DNA of 64,000 bases from Planctomyces sp. SH-PL62 (GTDB lineage Bacteria > Planctomycetota > Planctomycetia > Isosphaerales > Isosphaeraceae), in contig NZ_CP011273.1 of the NCBI RefSeq assembly GCF_001610895.1, forward strand, positions 4,216,001 through 4,280,000. The letters run 5' to 3'. The notes under the pieces were generated by a model. It was not told the origin of the DNA. It saw only the letters and a program-made list of their open reading frames with translations, and searched no databases. Of this stretch, positions 26,489-35,147 are shown piece after piece. Made by a program: the position numbers and the translations under genes. Every line of letters begins with the position of its first letter. The first letter of the stretch is position 1.

Positions 26489-26724
26489 GGTTTGCGATTC
26501 TCCGCCTGGCTCTCGTTTGATCGGTTCAGGGATCTTGCGGCGATCCACTCTCGGTCAGCGTAGAGCGCGCCCACATCGTGAACAAGGGCTGAGGCCTGCG
26601 ATCCTGCCGGGACTGGACGGCCGCCCTTCGTGACCTGAGAATGGAAGGACGGCGGATAACCGGGCGGCGAATCGCGAGCGGTGAGGATCCGACGTCGGCC
26701 GCAGTCGAGACGATCGTTCCAAAC

Positions 26725-29700
26725 ATGATCGCGGATTATTACGCACGACTGGGCGTCGATCCGGGAGCCTCTCCCGCCGAGATCGAGGCCGCGCTGAAGG
26801 CGAAGCAACCAGCCTGGTCGATGGGGACTCGCAACCCCAAGACGCGGCATGCCAACCAACTCTTCCTGGACGAGATCCCTTCTCTCCGGACGGCGCTGTT
26901 GACCGGCCCCGCGAATCGGGCCGCCTACGACGCCGAACTGGCCGCGGCCGAGAGCGCTCGCCGCGAGGAGAGGCTCGACGAGTTGCATCGACTGGTGCGA
27001 CTTCGGGCCGCGAAGGGGGGCCTGCATCATGTCGACCGTGATCTTCTCCGGGGTGAGGCCGATCGCCTGGGGATCGACGGCGGCTCGCTCGACCGCCTCA
27101 TGAAGCCGATCCCCTTCCTGGTCGAGGAGAAGGGGGCCCCCGAGGGGCCCGAGCCGGACGAAGGTCCTCCCGCCGACGTCCTCGACGCCTCGACCCGACG
27201 TCAGATCCGAATGGCCCTCGAGCATCTCGAACGCCGCGACCTGTACGACGCACTCGGCCTCTTCCATGACGCACCGCTCGCGGTGATCGCCTCTCGGGCC
27301 GACGAAGAACGCCAGCGTTGGATGAAGAAAGCGCAGGTGACGGCGGAGAAGACCGCCTGGCTTGAGATCATCTCACACGCCCAGACCCATCTGGGGACGG
27401 CGAAAGGTCGAGCCCGATACGACCGGACCCTGATCCTGGAGGCCGAGGATGTCTTCGAGCGAACGGCATCCTTCGTCGTCCGAGGTCTGGAACGGATCGA
27501 TCCCGGGACGCACGTCGCTCTTATTGATGAGGCGGGAGCGAAAGGGATCCCTCCGGAACGGGCGCATCAGCTGGTCCGCCGCGCTTGCCTCAAGGCCGGC
27601 GTCGCGGTCGACTTCCCCGTGTCTCGATCGTCGGCCTCGACCGCTGGCGTTCGGACCCCGACGGCCCCCGTATACAAGATCCTCCGCTGCCGAAGCTGCG
27701 CGGGCGTGACGGAGCTGAGCCCGACCGCCCGAGGAATCGGCTCGGTTCGCTGCAAGCACTGTGGGGCCTCGCTCAAGTGGGATTGTCCGGTCTGCCGCCG
27801 GTCGAACCTTGTCGATGCCGCACGATGTGCCTGCGGCTTTCGCCGGGCGCTCCGCGAGCCCCTCATCCAGCATTTCGCTGCGGCTCTGCACGCCTTTCGG
27901 ACGCACGATTTGTCCGAGGCGAGGAGACATCTGGAGGAGGTCCAGAAGTATGCCCCCCAGCACGTCGGGGCGCGCAACGGGATGGCGAGGATCTCTGAAC
28001 GGGAGCGGGAGATCGACCAGCTTCGGATGGCTTTCGAGACGGCCGAGGCCGGGGGACGACTGTTCGCCGCGGCCAGGGCCCTGGCCTCATGGCGACGTCT
28101 CGTCGCGTCGGGATCGGCGGAGATCGCAACGGCGCGGAATCGGATCATCGAGCGATTGAAGAAGGCCGAGGCGCTATCGGCGCGGGCGCGTCGGCTGGAG
28201 CGTGTGCAACCGGCCGAGGCGCGAAAGCTCTACGGTCGCAGCCTCGGGCTTGCAGCCGACCTCCCGGCCGCGCTGGAGGGAGTGGGGCGATGTCCGCCCG
28301 ACGCTCCTTCGAATCTCGACGCCCTCGTCGTCGACAGCCGGGTCCAGCTTTCCTGGACGCCCCCAGAGCCCGATGGGCTCGGCCCGCTGAGCTTCGTCGT
28401 CATCCGTAAGCCGGGCGGTCTGCCGAAGCATCCGGCAGACGGCGTCCGGATCGGAGAGACCGCGACGCCCGAGTTCCTGGACGCGGGCGTCGCTCCGGGT
28501 TCGACGGTCAGTTACGCTGTGTTGAGCAAGCGAGGGGCGGCCGAGTCGCTGGCCGCCGTCGCCGCCGGGCCGGTCGTGTTTCTACCAGATGTAGGTAATC
28601 TCAGGGCCGACTCACACACCGGCGAGATCGCGCTGGCCTGGGATCCGCCGGCCGGTGCGGCCGAGATCCGCGTGGTCCGGGGACGAGGCGGCTTCCCCGC
28701 GAACCCTCGGGACGGGGACCGCATTCCCGCCTCCCACCAGGGAGCGGTCGATCGCGACGTCATCGAAGGAGGCGTCTATTATTACGCCGTTTTTACGATC
28801 TATCGTACGCGTGAAGGACGTCGATTTCCTTCCGCTGGGGTGACGCTGTCGGCCTCGGCCGGCGCTCCTCTGACCGCGACAGGACCGCCACGGCTTTCGG
28901 TCGAGGCCACGGGCCGTGTACTCATCGAGTGGACGGAGCCGGCTCGGGGGAAGATCCGCCTCCGCCGTACGCCCGTGCCGCTCCCGAATCGGCCCGGCGA
29001 GAAGGTTTCCGAGGCTGAGATCGAGGCGATTCCCGGCGATTGGATCGGGGCGATGGGGCCGGGACGCGCCGAGGATTTCACCCCTCCGAGCTCGCCCGCT
29101 CCTTACTACACGCCGTTGATTTCCTGGAACGGCGTCCTCGTCATGGGTCGTGGCGTCCGGCTCTCGCGGCTCGCCGATCCTACGTGGCTTCGCGCCATCC
29201 GTCTCGACCCTTCTGCGGGAGAGCCGGGCGTCGCTCGCATTCAGCTCCGGTGGACATGGCCTGGAGAAGCTCGCTCGGTTCGAGTCGTGGCACGCCGGGG
29301 TGATCGGCCGACGGGGCCTGACGATGCGGAAGCGCTTCGCTTCTCCGTGACTCGCGACGCCTACGAACTCGCAGGGGCCTGGATCCTGCAGGCTCCGACG
29401 ATGACCGGTGGCGACAAGCTCGAGATTCCCCTAACGAACCACTGGCACATCCGGGTGTATGCGCAGGACGAAGGGGACGCGGGGACGGTCTTCTCCCCAG
29501 GAACGGAGCCGACCGCCGAGACGGTCGCGCCGGGACCCCACCCTGAAGTCACCGTCGCCTATCGCTTGAAGCGGCCCTGGTTTCCTGGCCGCCCCTGGAC
29601 CCTCGCCGTTCGCACCGAACCCGCCGGCGCGGACGTCCCACCGCTGGTCGTCGTCGCGAACTCGCGGGCCGTCCCCGTCTCGGTCGAAGACGGCGAGGTA

Positions 29701-29865
29701 GTCGCCCGACTTCCCGCCGGCCGCGACGGCGTCAGCCATGTGATCGCCCCCGACCCACGGCTCGCGGAGGACGGCGTCCGGGCCTTCCTGGATCCCGCCC
29801 GCGATCCCGATGCCACACCGCCGGTCCGAATTCGACATCCCGAGACGGGGCACGCACGCGTCTAA
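26725..29865 (+). CDS. Large cytosolic protein: two J-like domains, zinc ribbons, helical repeats and FN3-like repeats
   Basis: 1046 residues from ATG 26725, where J-domain similarity begins (MIADYYARLGVDPGASPAEI); an ATG at 26641 adds 28 unconserved residues. Residues about 1-75 and 168-240 are two degenerate J-type domains (both end GP/KGRARYD or PANRAAYD, neither has HPD). Residues 322-370 hold CxxC-x17-CxxC, CxxC and CxC, that is two zinc ribbons. A helical, TPR-like stretch follows (about 385-530). About 540-1040 is beta-rich with repeated [LI]xW[DT]PP motifs, as in fibronectin type III repeats. There is no signal peptide or membrane segment. The combination points to a regulatory or chaperone-like adaptor; I do not recognise a named family. 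Confidence 0.85.
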   Translation: MIADYYARLGVDPGASPAEIEAALKAKQPAWSMGTRNPKTRHANQLFLDEIPSLRTALLTGPANRAAYDAELAAAESARREERLDELHRLVRLRAAKGGLHHVDRDLLRGEADRLGIDGGSLDRLMKPIPFLVEEKGAPEGPEPDEGPPADVLDASTRRQIRMALEHLERRDLYDALGLFHDAPLAVIASRADEERQRWMKKAQVTAEKTAWLEIISHAQTHLGTAKGRARYDRTLILEAEDVFERTASFVVRGLERIDPGTHVALIDEAGAKGIPPERAHQLVRRACLKAGVAVDFPVSRSSASTAGVRTPTAPVYKILRCRSCAGVTELSPTARGIGSVRCKHCGASLKWDCPVCRRSNLVDAARCACGFRRALREPLIQHFAAALHAFRTHDLSEARRHLEEVQKYAPQHVGARNGMARISEREREIDQLRMAFETAEAGGRLFAAARALASWRRLVASGSAEIATARNRIIERLKKAEALSARARRLERVQPAEARKLYGRSLGLAADLPAALEGVGRCPPDAPSNLDALVVDSRVQLSWTPPEPDGLGPLSFVVIRKPGGLPKHPADGVRIGETATPEFLDAGVAPGSTVSYAVLSKRGAAESLAAVAAGPVVFLPDVGNLRADSHTGEIALAWDPPAGAAEIRVVRGRGGFPANPRDGDRIPASHQGAVDRDVIEGGVYYYAVFTIYRTREGRRFPSAGVTLSASAGAPLTATGPPRLSVEATGRVLIEWTEPARGKIRLRRTPVPLPNRPGEKVSEAEIEAIPGDWIGAMGPGRAEDFTPPSSPAPYYTPLISWNGVLVMGRGVRLSRLADPTWLRAIRLDPSAGEPGVARIQLRWTWPGEARSVRVVARRGDRPTGPDDAEALRFSVTRDAYELAGAWILQAPTMTGGDKLEIPLTNHWHIRVYAQDEGDAGTVFSPGTEPTAETVAPGPHPEVTVAYRLKRPWFPGRPWTLAVRTEPAGADVPPLVVVANSRAVPVSVEDGEVVARLPAGRDGVSHVIAPDPRLAEDGVRAFLDPARDPDATPPVRIRHPETGHARV

Positions 29866-29974
29866 CGGCCCCGAAGCCGGATTTCAAGACTCAAGAGATT
29901 ACCTAAAAAGGAGTTGGGGCGGATCCTATTTCCGATGAACGCCGCGATTCGTAGCCTGGCCGGTCCTGATCTGG

Positions 29975-29980
29975 TAGAAT
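29975..29980 (+). promoter_or_regulatory. Candidate -10 box upstream of the 248-aa gene
   Basis: TAGAAT lies about 110 bases upstream of the ATG at 30090. No consensus -35 is seen at the right spacing. The same TAGAAT sequence appears upstream of the aldolase gene at 17664, which may hint at a local -10 preference. Confidence 0.3.
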
Positions 29981-30089
29981 CGTAGGGATGGCTGTACACC
30001 GGACCTGGCCTGTCTCCCGCGCGACGGGTCCTTTCCGCCGCCCGGTGTCGACGAAGGTTCTCTAAGAGGAAGACGACGAGGCCCGACGG

Positions 30090-30836
30090 ATGAATCGCTA
30101 CAATCGCGACGCCGACGATTACTACGTGAACGTCAATCTGAATACCGAGATGGAGCTGCCCAGTAACCGTGATACGGTCCTCCACTTTTTTGAGCAGATG
30201 AAGAAGGGCTTCCCGGATCTCCGCAATTTCCAGTCTCGCGAGAACGGCGAGCTGATCCTGGAGAGCGACAAGGAGGAAGACGCTCATCGCTCGGTGGCGA
30301 TCGAGCCTCGCCGCCTCGCCTCGGGCTGCACCAATCCGGAGTCCCTGGCGGACGCCTACCGCCAGCACGAACTCGTTCTGGATCTTGCCCCGCCGCTCCT
30401 CTCGATCAGCCTGCTGGACTGCGAAGCGCTCGACGTCATGTTCGGTTTCGACTTCACGTATGAAGGCAACCACGACGAGGTCGTCGCCGAGGCTCTGGGC
30501 GTCGGGAACGCCTTGGAGGGCCTCCTGGAATCACCTCGGTCGAAGAAGGTCGTGAACTTCGAGCCCTCGTTGACCTTGGCGCTCGACGAGGCCTGCCAGC
30601 TCCAGTGCCGACTGTCCATCGAGACCCGCACGAACACCTATCAGGTCCGGTCGGGCGAGTTCGCCGATGATCAGATCAGCCTGTACTTGACGATCCGCCA
30701 GTACTGGGGGAATGGTCCCGAGTTGTCATTCCTGGAGTCGTTCCGCCGCCAGCGCGAGATCGGCGAGGAGATGCTCGAACGCTCGGTCATCCCGCGCATC
30801 GTCCGTCCTCTCGCCCAGGTCATCGCCTCTCGCTGA
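30090..30836 (+). CDS. Conserved protein of unknown function, 248 aa
   Basis: A soluble protein without signal or membrane segments. The N-terminus is rich in Asn/Asp/Tyr (RYNRDADDYYVNVNLNTEMEL), followed by an alternating alpha/beta pattern (HFFEQMKKGFPDLRNF, LILESDKEEDAHRSVAIEPRRL, LVLDLAPPLLSISLLDCEALDVMFGFDFTYEG). A final helix is rich in Arg and Glu. I do not recognise a family. It lies 225 bases downstream of the J-like/zinc-ribbon gene, and a DNA glycosylase gene starts 53 bases after it on the same strand, so it could be part of a stress-related set. Confidence 0.75.
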   Translation: MNRYNRDADDYYVNVNLNTEMELPSNRDTVLHFFEQMKKGFPDLRNFQSRENGELILESDKEEDAHRSVAIEPRRLASGCTNPESLADAYRQHELVLDLAPPLLSISLLDCEALDVMFGFDFTYEGNHDEVVAEALGVGNALEGLLESPRSKKVVNFEPSLTLALDEACQLQCRLSIETRTNTYQVRSGEFADDQISLYLTIRQYWGNGPELSFLESFRRQREIGEEMLERSVIPRIVRPLAQVIASR

Positions 30837-30888
30837 GGCAGGACGGAGTTTTGGCGCGATCGGCTTTCTGTTCCTTGGATCCGCTCCG

Positions 30889-31512
30889 ATGAGTCAAAAG
30901 TCGACGGTCGACCCCTGGACGAAGGCGATTCGCCATCTTAAGAAGGTCGACCCGCACCTCAAACAAATCATCGGGCGTGTGGGACCCTGCAGTCTCTCTC
31001 CTCGCGAGGATCGCTTCGGCGCCCTCGTCGGTGCGATCGTCTCCCAGCAGATCTCGACCAAGGCGGCGGCATCGATCAGCGAGCGGATATCCGAACTGGT
31101 CGGCCGCCCCTACGACCCCCATCGCCTTCTGGAGTTGGGAGAGGACCCCTTGCGAGCCTGCGGCCTCTCCGGGAGCAAGGCTCGCTACGTCCTGAATCTG
31201 GCTGCGGCGGTCGTCGAAGGGGCGACGCCCGTCGACCAGTTCGACAAGGGATGGAACGACGACGCGATAATCGACGCCCTGACCACGGTCAAGGGTATCG
31301 GCGTCTGGACCGCCCATATGTTCCTGATCTTCGCCCTCAACCGGCCGGACGTCCTCCCGGCTGGAGACCTTGGCGTCCGCGTCGCGCTGCGCGACCGGCA
31401 CGGTCTCGCCGAGCTTCCCGGGCCCTTGGATTGCCACGCCCTGACGGAGCACTGGCGACCCTATCGCTCGGTCGGGTCCTGGTACTTGTGGCGGAGCCTG
31501 GACGTCCGCTGA
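30889..31512 (+). CDS. HhH-GPD DNA glycosylase (AlkA/3-methyladenine type)
   Basis: 207 residues from ATG 30889. The helix-hairpin-helix DNA-binding motif is TTVKGIGVWTAHMFLIF and the catalytic Asp lies in DVLPAGDLGVR. The N-terminal part has ALVGAIVSQQISTKAAASI, the conserved glycosylase helix. It is shorter than E. coli AlkA and lacks the N-terminal TBP-like domain, as in many bacterial 3-methyladenine glycosylase II homologues. No iron-sulfur cysteines are visible. Its role would be base-excision repair of alkylated purines in the cytoplasm. Confidence 0.93.
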   Translation: MSQKSTVDPWTKAIRHLKKVDPHLKQIIGRVGPCSLSPREDRFGALVGAIVSQQISTKAAASISERISELVGRPYDPHRLLELGEDPLRACGLSGSKARYVLNLAAAVVEGATPVDQFDKGWNDDAIIDALTTVKGIGVWTAHMFLIFALNRPDVLPAGDLGVRVALRDRHGLAELPGPLDCHALTEHWRPYRSVGSWYLWRSLDVR

Positions 31513-32775
31513 TCAGCGAGGCGAGTCGAGGTTCCCGACGGCCTGCATGACGGCCGTTCCGAAGTCGTTCTGGATCGTCCGGACGCCTGACGCCTGAACC
31601 ATGAACACGGCGACGATCCCCTCTTTCGGATCGACCCAGAACTGGGTCCCGAAGGCCCCGTCCCATCCGAAACTCCCCGCGCTGCGGAACGTCGCCGCCT
31701 GGATCGGGTCGACGACGACCTCGACGGCGAACCCGAATCCCATCCCGTCAGGTCGCCCCAGGCTCCCCTGGAACTTGTCACCTACATGATTCGCAGAGAG
31801 CATCTCGACGCCTCGTGGACTCAGGACGCGACGGCCATCAAGTTCCCCGCCGTTCGCGAGCATCTGCCCGAATCGGAAAAAGTCCTCGGCCGTCGAGAGG
31901 AGTCCCGCGGCCCCAGACGTATAAGGCCTGTCGAATTCAAAGGAATAGCCACCCTTCTTCAACTCGTCGCCCTTTCGCGCGTGGAACGCGGCGAGCCTCG
32001 GCTGGCTCTCGGTCGACGCATAGAAGGATGTATCCTTCATCCCCAATGGTTCGAAGAGACGCTCCTGGAGGAAAACGTCGAAGGGCTTGCCCGAAGCCAC
32101 TTCGACGATTCTCGCCAGGGTGTCGATCCCGCCGAACGGGCTGTAGACCCATCGGGTGCCCGGTTCGAAATCGAGCGGAGCCGGCGCGATGCGTTGAACG
32201 AAGTCGGCCAGCGAATCTCCCTTGCGAGGGAACGTCGAATCGCTGGGAAACTGTTTCTGACCGGGGCCTCCGCTCAGCAGGCCGGACGAGTGGGTCAGAA
32301 GATCAAGGACCTGGATCTCACGGTGGGCCGGGACCAGTTCGACTCGGCCGTCGCGCTCGACGGCCACCTTGGGATCCCGGAACCCTGGAATGAACCGCGA
32401 CGCCGGATCGGTGAGGCGGATTTTCCCCTCCTCGATCAGCATGACCACCGCCGCGGCCGTCACCGGCTTGCTTGTGGAAGCCATGCGAAACAGGGCGTCG
32501 CACCTCATCGGAGCCTTCGACTCGACGTCCAGGACCCCTTGAGGTTCAAAATGCACGACTCGCCCGTGTCGCGCTACGAGCGTCACCGCACCGGCGATCT
32601 CGCCGTAGTCGATGCGCCGCTGGACGACCTCGGAAATCCTCGGTAATCGATCAGCCGAAATCCCCACTCGCGAGGGATCATCGATGACGCCGAGGTCGAC
32701 GTCCTGTGCCTCGACGCTCGGAATCCAGAAGATCGCGACGAGGGACAGGACGACGGGAAATCGCATGAGAGTCAT
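31513..32775 (-). CDS. Secreted beta-lactamase-family serine hydrolase
   Basis: 420 residues with a signal peptide (RFPVVLSLVAIFWIPSVEA). The class C/esterase-type serine motif is STSK within RMASTSKPVTAAAVVM, with the Tyr motif YSPFGG rather than YxN and a late HVGDKFQGSLGRP region. The fold is that of the S12 beta-lactamase/D-Ala-D-Ala peptidase group. Esterase or peptidase activity is more likely than lactam resistance. A second in-frame ATG at 32766 is possible; neither has a good ribosome site. It ends next to the DNA glycosylase gene (convergent, no gap). Confidence 0.9.
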   Translation of the reverse strand: MTLMRFPVVLSLVAIFWIPSVEAQDVDLGVIDDPSRVGISADRLPRISEVVQRRIDYGEIAGAVTLVARHGRVVHFEPQGVLDVESKAPMRCDALFRMASTSKPVTAAAVVMLIEEGKIRLTDPASRFIPGFRDPKVAVERDGRVELVPAHREIQVLDLLTHSSGLLSGGPGQKQFPSDSTFPRKGDSLADFVQRIAPAPLDFEPGTRWVYSPFGGIDTLARIVEVASGKPFDVFLQERLFEPLGMKDTSFYASTESQPRLAAFHARKGDELKKGGYSFEFDRPYTSGAAGLLSTAEDFFRFGQMLANGGELDGRRVLSPRGVEMLSANHVGDKFQGSLGRPDGMGFGFAVEVVVDPIQAATFRSAGSFGWDGAFGTQFWVDPKEGIVAVFMVQASGVRTIQNDFGTAVMQAVGNLDSPR

Positions 32776-32854
32776 GGACTATGGATTCCGAGGAGGTCGA
32801 TCTGGGGGCGATATTGCTCGGCTCGATCGCGCTCATGACGGAGATGGCGCGTCG

Positions 32855-33199
32855 TCACCACCCTCGCCAGCCTCGTCCCCAACCTCGCGGGCCCACCGGA
32901 CCATAAAACCTCGGTCCCCAACCCGGCCGGACGACCGGGTAAGCCCGAGGGACGATCATGGGCGTGGGAGCCGAATAGATGACCCTCGGTCCATCGACGA
33001 TCACCCGCGAAGTCGGCGCGACCACGGTATAAGGACTGCCGACGACTGGGCCGATCCCCGGCGCGAAGACCGGCGAGGAGCCATACGTCACGTACCCCGG
33101 CCCGCCCGTGACGACCGTTCCCCCCACAAACTGGGCCTGCGCCGAAACGGCCGATAGGCTCGCCAGGGTCGCGGTCAGCAGCATCGTCTTGATTCGCAT
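32855..33199 (-). CDS. Small secreted Gly/Pro/Val-rich protein
   Basis: 114 residues from ATG 33199, where a clear signal peptide starts (RIKTMLLTATLASLSAVSAQA); the longer frame to 33304 is unsupported. The mature part is low-complexity with VVTGGPGYVTYGSSPVF and RPGWGPRFYGP-type repeats, ending in GWGRGWRGW. It has no cysteines and no recognised domain, and resembles small surface or periplasmic proteins common in planctomycetes. An SD-like GGAG forms part of a short inverted repeat before the start. Confidence 0.65.
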   Translation of the reverse strand: MRIKTMLLTATLASLSAVSAQAQFVGGTVVTGGPGYVTYGSSPVFAPGIGPVVGSPYTVVAPTSRVIVDGPRVIYSAPTPMIVPRAYPVVRPGWGPRFYGPVGPRGWGRGWRGW

Positions 33200-33330
33200 C
33201 GGAGGCGCTCCGTCATTGATCTCGAGGAGTGGGAAAGCCTTAACGGTTTCCCGCGGGATATTTCGCGATACTTTCCAGGTCGCAAATCGCTTGCCGAGTT
33301 TCAAAGCATCCCAGGTCCTTGGCGACCGGC

Positions 33331-34497
33331 TCAGTTGAGGATCTCAAGCTTGGGCATCTTGGGATTCTTCAGATTCTGAATGCTGATCTGGGCGGCGAGT
33401 TGCTCGACCAGGGCCATCAGGTAAGGCTTCGAGGGAGAGCCGTCCTGTAGCACGTTCTCGATGCGGCCCACGTCACCGCTTTCGCGGAGGAAGAGGTTGA
33501 GCGGCACTTCGCCGAGGAATGGAACATCCATCGCCTCGGCCTTACGCCGGGCTCCGCCCTGGCCGAAGAGGTAGGCTCGTTCGTCGCCGGCCTCATCGAA
33601 GCAGGTCTTCCCGGCGACGAGTTTCCGCGCCTCTGGTCCGCCGCGTTCCTGAAGGTAGGCGAGTACGTCGAAGAACGCCATGTTTTCGATCATTCCGAGC
33701 ACCGGCACGCGGAGTTGACGGAACATGGAGATGGCACGCACGGCGTCGAGGAGGGCGACTTCTTGCGGGGTGCAGACGACGACCGCGCCGGTCAGCGGCA
33801 AAGTCTGGGAGAGTGTCAGCGGCACATCGCCGGTACCGGGAGGAAGATCGATCACCAGATAGTCTAACTTCCCCCATTCGACCTTGCGGAGGAACTGCTG
33901 CATGATCCCGTGCAGCATCGGTCCGCGCATGACGACCGCCTGCTCCGGTTCGAGGAGGAAGCCCATCGACATCAGCTTGAGCCCGCCGGCCTCGATCGGG
34001 ACGATCTGCTCGCCCCGGGCCATCGGCCTCCCCGTGGCCCCGAGGAGATGCGGAATCGAGGGACCGTAGACGTCGGCGTCCATCAGCCCGACCGAAGCTC
34101 CATGAGCTTTGAGTCCGAGGGCGATCGACGCCGCCATCGTCGACTTGCCGACCCCCCCCTTCCCCGATCCGACCGCGATCACATTCTTGACGCCGGGGAT
34201 GTCTCCGGCTTCCGTGGTCCCCTTCCCGCGAACCTCGGCGGTCATGTTGATTTCGATTCCGAGCCCCGCCGGCAGCCGGCTCGTGAGCGCCTGGCGGACG
34301 TCGGCCTCGATCTTCGCCTTGAGGGGACAGGCCGGAGTCGTCAGGTTGACAGTCAGCGAGACTTTCCCGTCGCCGATCCGGATGTCACGGATCATCCCCA
34401 GGTCCACCAGGTCACGGCCCAGGTCGGGATCCTTGACCCCCTTGAGGGCCAGCAGCACGTCCTTCTCGGTCAGCACGGTTTCCGACTTGCCCAACAT
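33331..34497 (-). CDS. mrp: Mrp/NBP35-type P-loop ATPase, iron-sulfur carrier-like
   Basis: 388 residues. An N-terminal MIP18/DUF59-like domain (about 10-75) has DPDLGRDLVDLGMIRDI. The ParA-type ATPase then has a deviant Walker A SGKGGVGKST (111-120) and DADVYGPSIPHLLG, PPGTGDVPLTL and GAVVVCTPQEVALLDA. Mrp proteins are thought to load [4Fe-4S] clusters. Where most carry CPxC after ENM, this one reads ENMAFFDVLAYLQERGG and continues about 30 residues with only one Cys before FGQGG. So the cluster-binding pair appears to be lost or replaced by an insertion. Confidence 0.93.
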   Translation of the reverse strand: MLGKSETVLTEKDVLLALKGVKDPDLGRDLVDLGMIRDIRIGDGKVSLTVNLTTPACPLKAKIEADVRQALTSRLPAGLGIEINMTAEVRGKGTTEAGDIPGVKNVIAVGSGKGGVGKSTMAASIALGLKAHGASVGLMDADVYGPSIPHLLGATGRPMARGEQIVPIEAGGLKLMSMGFLLEPEQAVVMRGPMLHGIMQQFLRKVEWGKLDYLVIDLPPGTGDVPLTLSQTLPLTGAVVVCTPQEVALLDAVRAISMFRQLRVPVLGMIENMAFFDVLAYLQERGGPEARKLVAGKTCFDEAGDERAYLFGQGGARRKAEAMDVPFLGEVPLNLFLRESGDVGRIENVLQDGSPSKPYLMALVEQLAAQISIQNLKNPKMPKLEILN

Positions 34498-34613
34498 TCC
34501 GCGTCATCCCCGGATTACGACGACCCCGATGCTGAATCCCCAGATATTCGATCGCTCCGCGTCCTGCGTGCGATTCGACGAACATGTATTGTAGGCGAAC
34601 CACGGCCCGACGA

Positions 34614-35147
34614 CTAGAAGACGCGGGGCGACGTCTCTCCCGCGGTGCCCTCTGGGGCGACCCGCGACGACGCGGAGACCAACTCCTCGATCCAGATCGA
34701 GGGAGCCCGCGCCGGGTCTGCGGCAGGTGCCCAAGTCCAGCCCTCACGCGCGATCCTCCCCGCAGCCAGCTCAATCCACCGTGAAAGCCAGTCCGCGACA
34801 TCCGGCGGGGGGACGAACCCGGAGCTCATCTGATCGGCCCCCAACTCCAGGGCCAGCCGTCTCACCTCGGGCCTGTTCTGGGAGTCGACGAGCATCGCCA
34901 ATGTCGATGATCCCCCCTCGGTAATCAGGGCCAGGTCGCGGAGAGCTGGAAGAGGGTCCGGACCGACCACGATGAGCACGATGGCGCAGGCGGATCCTGA
35001 AATGGCACCGAGAGTCTGAGTCGTGGACCTCGATTCCACCAACCGTGCCCCCCGTCCACGTAGTCTCGTCCGGAGCTTCCTGGCCCAGTCGCCGGTGCGC
35101 TCATGGAAGACGATCGTGACGACGTTCAAGGTGGGCTCAGGTGTCAT
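34614..35147 (-). CDS. Receiver-like protein of unknown function, 177 aa
   Basis: The first about 120 residues have the alternating beta/alpha pattern of a response-regulator receiver (LNVVTIVFHERTG, ACAIVLIVVGPDPLPALRDLAL, TLAMLVDSQNRPEVRRLALELGADQMSSGFVPP). The acidic pair and phospho-Asp are absent. It is therefore best called a pseudo-receiver or a related flavodoxin-like fold. The C-terminus (about 125-177) is Ala/Ser/Pro-rich. It lies 116 bases upstream of mrp on the same strand. No partner kinase is nearby. Confidence 0.65.
   Translation of the reverse strand: MTPEPTLNVVTIVFHERTGDWARKLRTRLRGRGARLVESRSTTQTLGAISGSACAIVLIVVGPDPLPALRDLALITEGGSSTLAMLVDSQNRPEVRRLALELGADQMSSGFVPPPDVADWLSRWIELAAGRIAREGWTWAPAADPARAPSIWIEELVSASSRVAPEGTAGETSPRVF

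Noticed and set aside
26641-26724. Upstream ATG extension of the J-like protein
   Set aside because: 28 added residues lie outside the J-like domain and have no ribosome site; kept as an alternative start only.
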